From positions 1,426,001 through 1,490,000 of the forward strand of contig NZ_FUZV01000001.1 in the NCBI RefSeq assembly GCF_900167565.1: a stretch of DNA of 64,000 nucleotides. The letters run 5' to 3'. Position 1 is the first letter of the stretch, and each line of letters opens with the position of its first letter. Below are positions 60,834 to 64,000 of the stretch, piece by piece. The notes under the pieces are model-generated. The model saw only the letters and a program-made list of their open reading frames with translations. It did not search any database and was not told where the DNA came from. A program made the position numbers and the translations under genes. This DNA comes from Pseudoxanthomonas indica. Lineage in GTDB: Bacteria > Pseudomonadota > Gammaproteobacteria > Xanthomonadales > Xanthomonadaceae.

Positions 60834-63674
60834 TCAGCGCGCCCTGGGCTGTTTGACGGTCTGCGCGCTGCCGTCATAGCGCACCGTCACGTCGGCCTTG
60901 GGTTCCAGCGCACCATTGTCGCCACGCGGACCGTTGACGAAGCGCACGCGTACTTCGCGGCTGGCCGGCATGCCCGGCCACTGGCCCTGACGCTGGCCCA
61001 GACTCAGTTCGCCGGCCTTGTCGTTCCAGGCCAGCGGGATGCGACTGAACTCGCCACGCTCGTAACCGTAGTCGCGACCGGCATCCTCGTACAGCGAGAA
61101 CGACCCATCCGCGCCGGTATAGACCTCGATGGTCAGCGGCGCATCGCGCTGTTCATCCACGTACTGCTGCACCACCGTGCGCGGAATGATCGCACCGGCG
61201 CGGACGAATACCGGCATGCGCGCCAGCGGCGCATCGACGGTGATTGTGCGACCGCCCTGCTCACGCTTGCCGGTGTCGAAGTTGATCCAGCTCGTACCGG
61301 CCGGCAGGTAGAGCTGGCGCTGCGTGGCCTTGAACGCAGTGACCGGGTTGATCAACAGCGAGGGACCAAACAGATACTGGTCGGCGATGTCGCGCACCTT
61401 GGGGTCATTCGGGAAATCCATCGCCAGCGTGCGCATCAGCGTGCCGTCGCGGTGATAGCTGTCGCCGGCCAGGGTGTAGACGTAAGGCAGCAGGCTGTAA
61501 CGCAGCTTCAGGTAATGGACGAAGCTGTCATAGTGCGGCGTGCCTTGCGGCGCGATGTTCCAGATCTCGCGGTACGGCGGCTGGCCGTGCAGGCGGAAGA
61601 TCGGCACGAACGCGCCGAACTGGAACCAGCGCAGGCTCAGTTCACGCCACTCGGCCAGGTGTTCCGGCTGCTGTTCGATATAGCGCTGCTCGGGCGCGAA
61701 GCCGCCGATATCGAAGCTGACGTTGGGTACGCCGGCCATCGAGGCATTGACCAGGCCGGGAATCTGCTCACGCAGATCATCCCAGCGCGGCACGATGTCG
61801 CCGCTCCAGAACGCCGCCGCCGCCCGCTGCTGGCCGGCAAACGCGGCGCGCGAGAGGATGAACACGCGCTTGTCCGGATCCACTTCGCGCGAGCCGCGAT
61901 ACACACCTTCCGAATGCACCAGCGGATAGGAGTTGAAGAACTCCACCGACGGACCGACCGCGGTCGGCGTGGTCCGCGCCTTGCGCTCGCCGATGTCGAT
62001 ATTGCTGTGCAGATCCGGCTCGCTCGCATCCAGCCACCAGGCATCGATGCCCTTGCTGTTGAGCTTGCGGTTGACCTGGCGCCAGAAGATGTCCTGCGCC
62101 TCCTTCGAGTACGGGTCATAGAAGGAGTTGAGGTAGCCGTTGCCGATCCAGTCCAGCTCACCCACCTCGATGTTGCGGTGGTACATGTGGCCGGCCGCGT
62201 CCAGTTCCTTGTAGTTCGCGGTGGTGGGATAGAACTTGGGCCAGACCGAGATCATGATCTGCGCATGCTGATCATGCACGTGCTTGATCATGCCGTCCGG
62301 ATCCGGGAAGTGCGCCGGATCGAAGTCATGCGAACCCCAGGCGTCCACCGGCCAGTACGACCAGTCCAGCACGATGTTGTCGATCGGCAGCTGGCGGCGG
62401 CGGTATTCGTCGAGTGCGCCGGTCAGCTCGTCCTGGCTCTTGTAACGCTCGCGGCTCTGCCAGAAGCCATAGGCCCATTTGGGCAGCAGCACGGCCTTGC
62501 CGGTCAGCTTGCGATAGCCGGCGAGCACGGCATCGGCATCGGCGCCGGCCACCACGTAGTAATCGATCATCTGCCCGGCTTCGGACCAGATGGATAGATC
62601 GCGCGCCTCCTCGGCGGGCAACGGATCGCGATGCAACAAGGCAATGTAGGCCGGGTCGATCATGTCCCACTCGACCTTCAGCGTGTGCTTCTGGCCAGCC
62701 TTCAGATCCAGGCTGAACTCGTGGTGCCAGGGATTCCAGTTCTGCCGCCAGCGCTCCTTCACCAGCTTGCCGTCAATCCAGACCTTGGCGTACTCGCTGT
62801 TGTACAGCGAGAAGCTGTGCTGGCCGGAGCTGCGTGCGGCGAAACCGCCTTCCCAGGTGACCAGGCTGCGACCGCCTTTGGCGGTGTTGCGCGCCTCCTG
62901 CGGGAAGTTCTTGTACTGGGCGATGTATTGGTAGTTGATCTCGCTCTCGCGGCGATCCAGCTTCTGCTGGCCGTCGATGCTGTAACGCGCGGTCAGTGCG
63001 CCGGGGGTGCCGCTGGCGTCGAAGAGGTCCAGTGATTGCGGCAATGGCTGCAGGCCGCGCGGATCGCCATAGCGGGTGATCGCATTGTTGTCCCACAGGA
63101 TGCCGTAGTGCCGGCTCGACACCAGGTAGGGAATGGCCTTGTCGATGTTGTGCTGGAGCAGTTCGACATCCCTGCCCTTGAGGTTCATCCAGCCTTGCTG
63201 ATGCAGGCCGGTGCCGTAGAAGGCTTCGTCAGCCGGCGACTCGAAACGCTGGCGCAGGCTGTAGTACGGCTTGCCCTCGACCTGCACCGACTGGAAGCTG
63301 CGCGCACTCTCGCTCAGCAGTGGCTTGCCGGCCGCGTCGAAGAAGCGCACCTGTCCGGTCTTGCCATCGATCTGCGCGCTGATGCCTTCGCTGCGTACGT
63401 GCACGCTGTCGCCGCGGCGATCCACGGTGACTGTCGGCGCCTGGCCTGCGTCCGCACGCATCAGGCTGGCGCTGCGCCGGAAGTCGCCATCGGGATCGGC
63501 GCTGACGCGCAGGATGCCGGGGGCCACCGCCTCCACCCGCACGTCGGCGGCTCCGTCCTGGCTGGGGCGGACGATCACCGCGTGGTCACTGGGTTCGACC
63601 TTGAGCTCGCCGGCCAACGCCGCAGTAGCCGGGAGAAGAAGCAAGGTGGCGATCAGACTGGTGGCTTTCTGCAT
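60834..63674 (-). CDS. GH31 alpha-xylosidase with a PA14 insert
   Basis: 946 residues from the ATG at 63672-63674 with a signal peptide (SLIATLLLLPATAALAGEL). The GH31 core has QSRERYKSQDELTGALDEYRRR, IVLDWSYWP, the catalytic nucleophile in GIDAWWLDASEPDLHSNI and acid/base region FWSGDIVPRWDDLREQI. A PA14-like beta domain (SLVTWEGGFAARSSGQHSFSLY, KVWIDGKLVKERWRQNWNPW) is inserted in the N-terminal part, as in Cellvibrio japonicus Xyl31A, a xyloglucan-specific alpha-xylosidase. That specificity is inferred from the domain and the neighbours. Confidence 0.93.
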   Translation of the reverse strand: MQKATSLIATLLLLPATAALAGELKVEPSDHAVIVRPSQDGAADVRVEAVAPGILRVSADPDGDFRRSASLMRADAGQAPTVTVDRRGDSVHVRSEGISAQIDGKTGQVRFFDAAGKPLLSESARSFQSVQVEGKPYYSLRQRFESPADEAFYGTGLHQQGWMNLKGRDVELLQHNIDKAIPYLVSSRHYGILWDNNAITRYGDPRGLQPLPQSLDLFDASGTPGALTARYSIDGQQKLDRRESEINYQYIAQYKNFPQEARNTAKGGRSLVTWEGGFAARSSGQHSFSLYNSEYAKVWIDGKLVKERWRQNWNPWHHEFSLDLKAGQKHTLKVEWDMIDPAYIALLHRDPLPAEEARDLSIWSEAGQMIDYYVVAGADADAVLAGYRKLTGKAVLLPKWAYGFWQSRERYKSQDELTGALDEYRRRQLPIDNIVLDWSYWPVDAWGSHDFDPAHFPDPDGMIKHVHDQHAQIMISVWPKFYPTTANYKELDAAGHMYHRNIEVGELDWIGNGYLNSFYDPYSKEAQDIFWRQVNRKLNSKGIDAWWLDASEPDLHSNIDIGERKARTTPTAVGPSVEFFNSYPLVHSEGVYRGSREVDPDKRVFILSRAAFAGQQRAAAAFWSGDIVPRWDDLREQIPGLVNASMAGVPNVSFDIGGFAPEQRYIEQQPEHLAEWRELSLRWFQFGAFVPIFRLHGQPPYREIWNIAPQGTPHYDSFVHYLKLRYSLLPYVYTLAGDSYHRDGTLMRTLAMDFPNDPKVRDIADQYLFGPSLLINPVTAFKATQRQLYLPAGTSWINFDTGKREQGGRTITVDAPLARMPVFVRAGAIIPRTVVQQYVDEQRDAPLTIEVYTGADGSFSLYEDAGRDYGYERGEFSRIPLAWNDKAGELSLGQRQGQWPGMPASREVRVRFVNGPRGDNGALEPKADVTVRYDGSAQTVKQPRAR

Positions 63675-63701
63675 GGGGGGTCTCTCTGAAATCGTCATCG
63701 A

Positions 63702-64000
63702 TCAGTACGTCGCCAGCGTCACGCGCAGCAGCTGCGTGGCACTGGAAAAGTTGAGGCCATAGTCGGTCTGGTCGCCATTCCAGTTGCGCTGGAACTGCCA
63801 TTGGCCGTTGTCATAGCAGCCTTCTTCGACGCGGTGGTAGATCATCCGGCCCACCGCTTCGCTGTTCGGATGCAGGGTGACCCGTGCATGCTGCGCGGTG
63901 ACCAGGAATTCGTCCGGCCCCAGCTCGGCAATCAGCGCCGCACCGATGGGTTGTTCATTGCCGGGCGGTTCGCCCTGGAACCAGAACTGCGGCACGCCGT
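63702..64000 (-). CDS. GH35-type beta-galactosidase, C-terminal part (cut by window edge)
   Basis: About 97 C-terminal residues are inside the window: DEFLVTAQHARVTLHPNSEA, VGRMIYHRVEEGCYDNGQWQ, NWNGDQTDYGLNF. The VEEGxxDNGxWxxxRxxNGDxT pattern is the DUF5597 tail of GH35 beta-galactosidases found in xyloglucan loci. It ends 27 bases before the GH31 start, same strand. Assignment rests on this tail only. Confidence 0.75.
   Translation of the reverse strand, partial: GVPQFWFQGEPPGNEQPIGAALIAELGPDEFLVTAQHARVTLHPNSEAVGRMIYHRVEEGCYDNGQWQFQRNWNGDQTDYGLNFSSATQLLRVTLATY

Overview
The window is chromosomal DNA from a high-GC gammaproteobacterium, most likely a member of the Xanthomonadaceae (Xanthomonas, Stenotrophomonas, Pseudoxanthomonas or Lysobacter group). 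Evidence for this is the atpIBEFHAGD order, a dihydrolipoamide dehydrogenase that carries its own lipoyl domain next to aceF, a TonB-receptor/LacI/MFS sugar locus, a xyloglucan-type glycosidase cluster, and short palindromic repeats beginning TGTAGGAG or TGTGGGAG. I cannot name a species from the sequence alone.

Layout. 1-5405: F1Fo ATP synthase operon on the minus strand, with two REPIN-like repeats lodged in intercistronic gaps. 5406-7137: spacer with a stand-alone terminator, an outer-membrane barrel protein and a small DUF2061 membrane protein. 7138-10427: aceF-lpdA (pyruvate dehydrogenase E2 and E3), without aceE. 10541-23930: a minus-strand maltooligosaccharide- or glucobiose-type locus: LacI regulator, a fused GH65 phosphorylase/beta-phosphoglucomutase with a palindromic operator, a TonB-dependent receptor, an MFS transporter, a six-hairpin glycosidase-like protein, an esterase, a DMT exporter and a uracil-DNA-glycosylase-family protein, several joined by 4-nt overlaps. 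23935-30349: housekeeping and accessory genes (OmpW, EamA, YajQ, DUF1415, a degenerate RAYT, RsuA-like and RsmC-like RNA modification enzymes). 30350-31987: small unrecognised genes of lower GC.

31988-35609 is the most unusual part. About 1.1 kb with no credible protein gene is packed with strong RNA hairpins. They include a cloverleaf whose anticodon arm is a four-base-pair UUCG hairpin, a second tRNA-like cloverleaf without CCA, and a hairpin whose seven-base loop equals the tRNA-Glu(UUC) anticodon loop. It leads directly into a slipin (SPFH) gene and rtcB, the RNA ligase that heals cleaved tRNAs. I read it as an RNA-repair operon with a built-in array of tRNA mimics; the role of the array is inference.

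35610-53335: YbbA/YbbP-like ABC transporter divergent from a TesA-like esterase, a two-component system, a DsbA/FrnE-like protein, an AraC regulator with a divergent aldo/keto reductase, DUF3016, MsrB, DUF3800, a CorA-family transporter, motAB behind a well-formed FliA (sigma-28) promoter, and a HipA-like/DUF3037/DUF4031 cassette. 53334-64000: a DUF4386-like membrane protein and a minus-strand xyloglucan-type operon (GH35 C-terminus, GH31 with PA14, GH95, sugar porter, GH3) that would strip galactose, xylose, fucose and glucose from xyloglucan oligosaccharides. I found no rRNA, no ordinary tRNA, no CRISPR array and no integrase.
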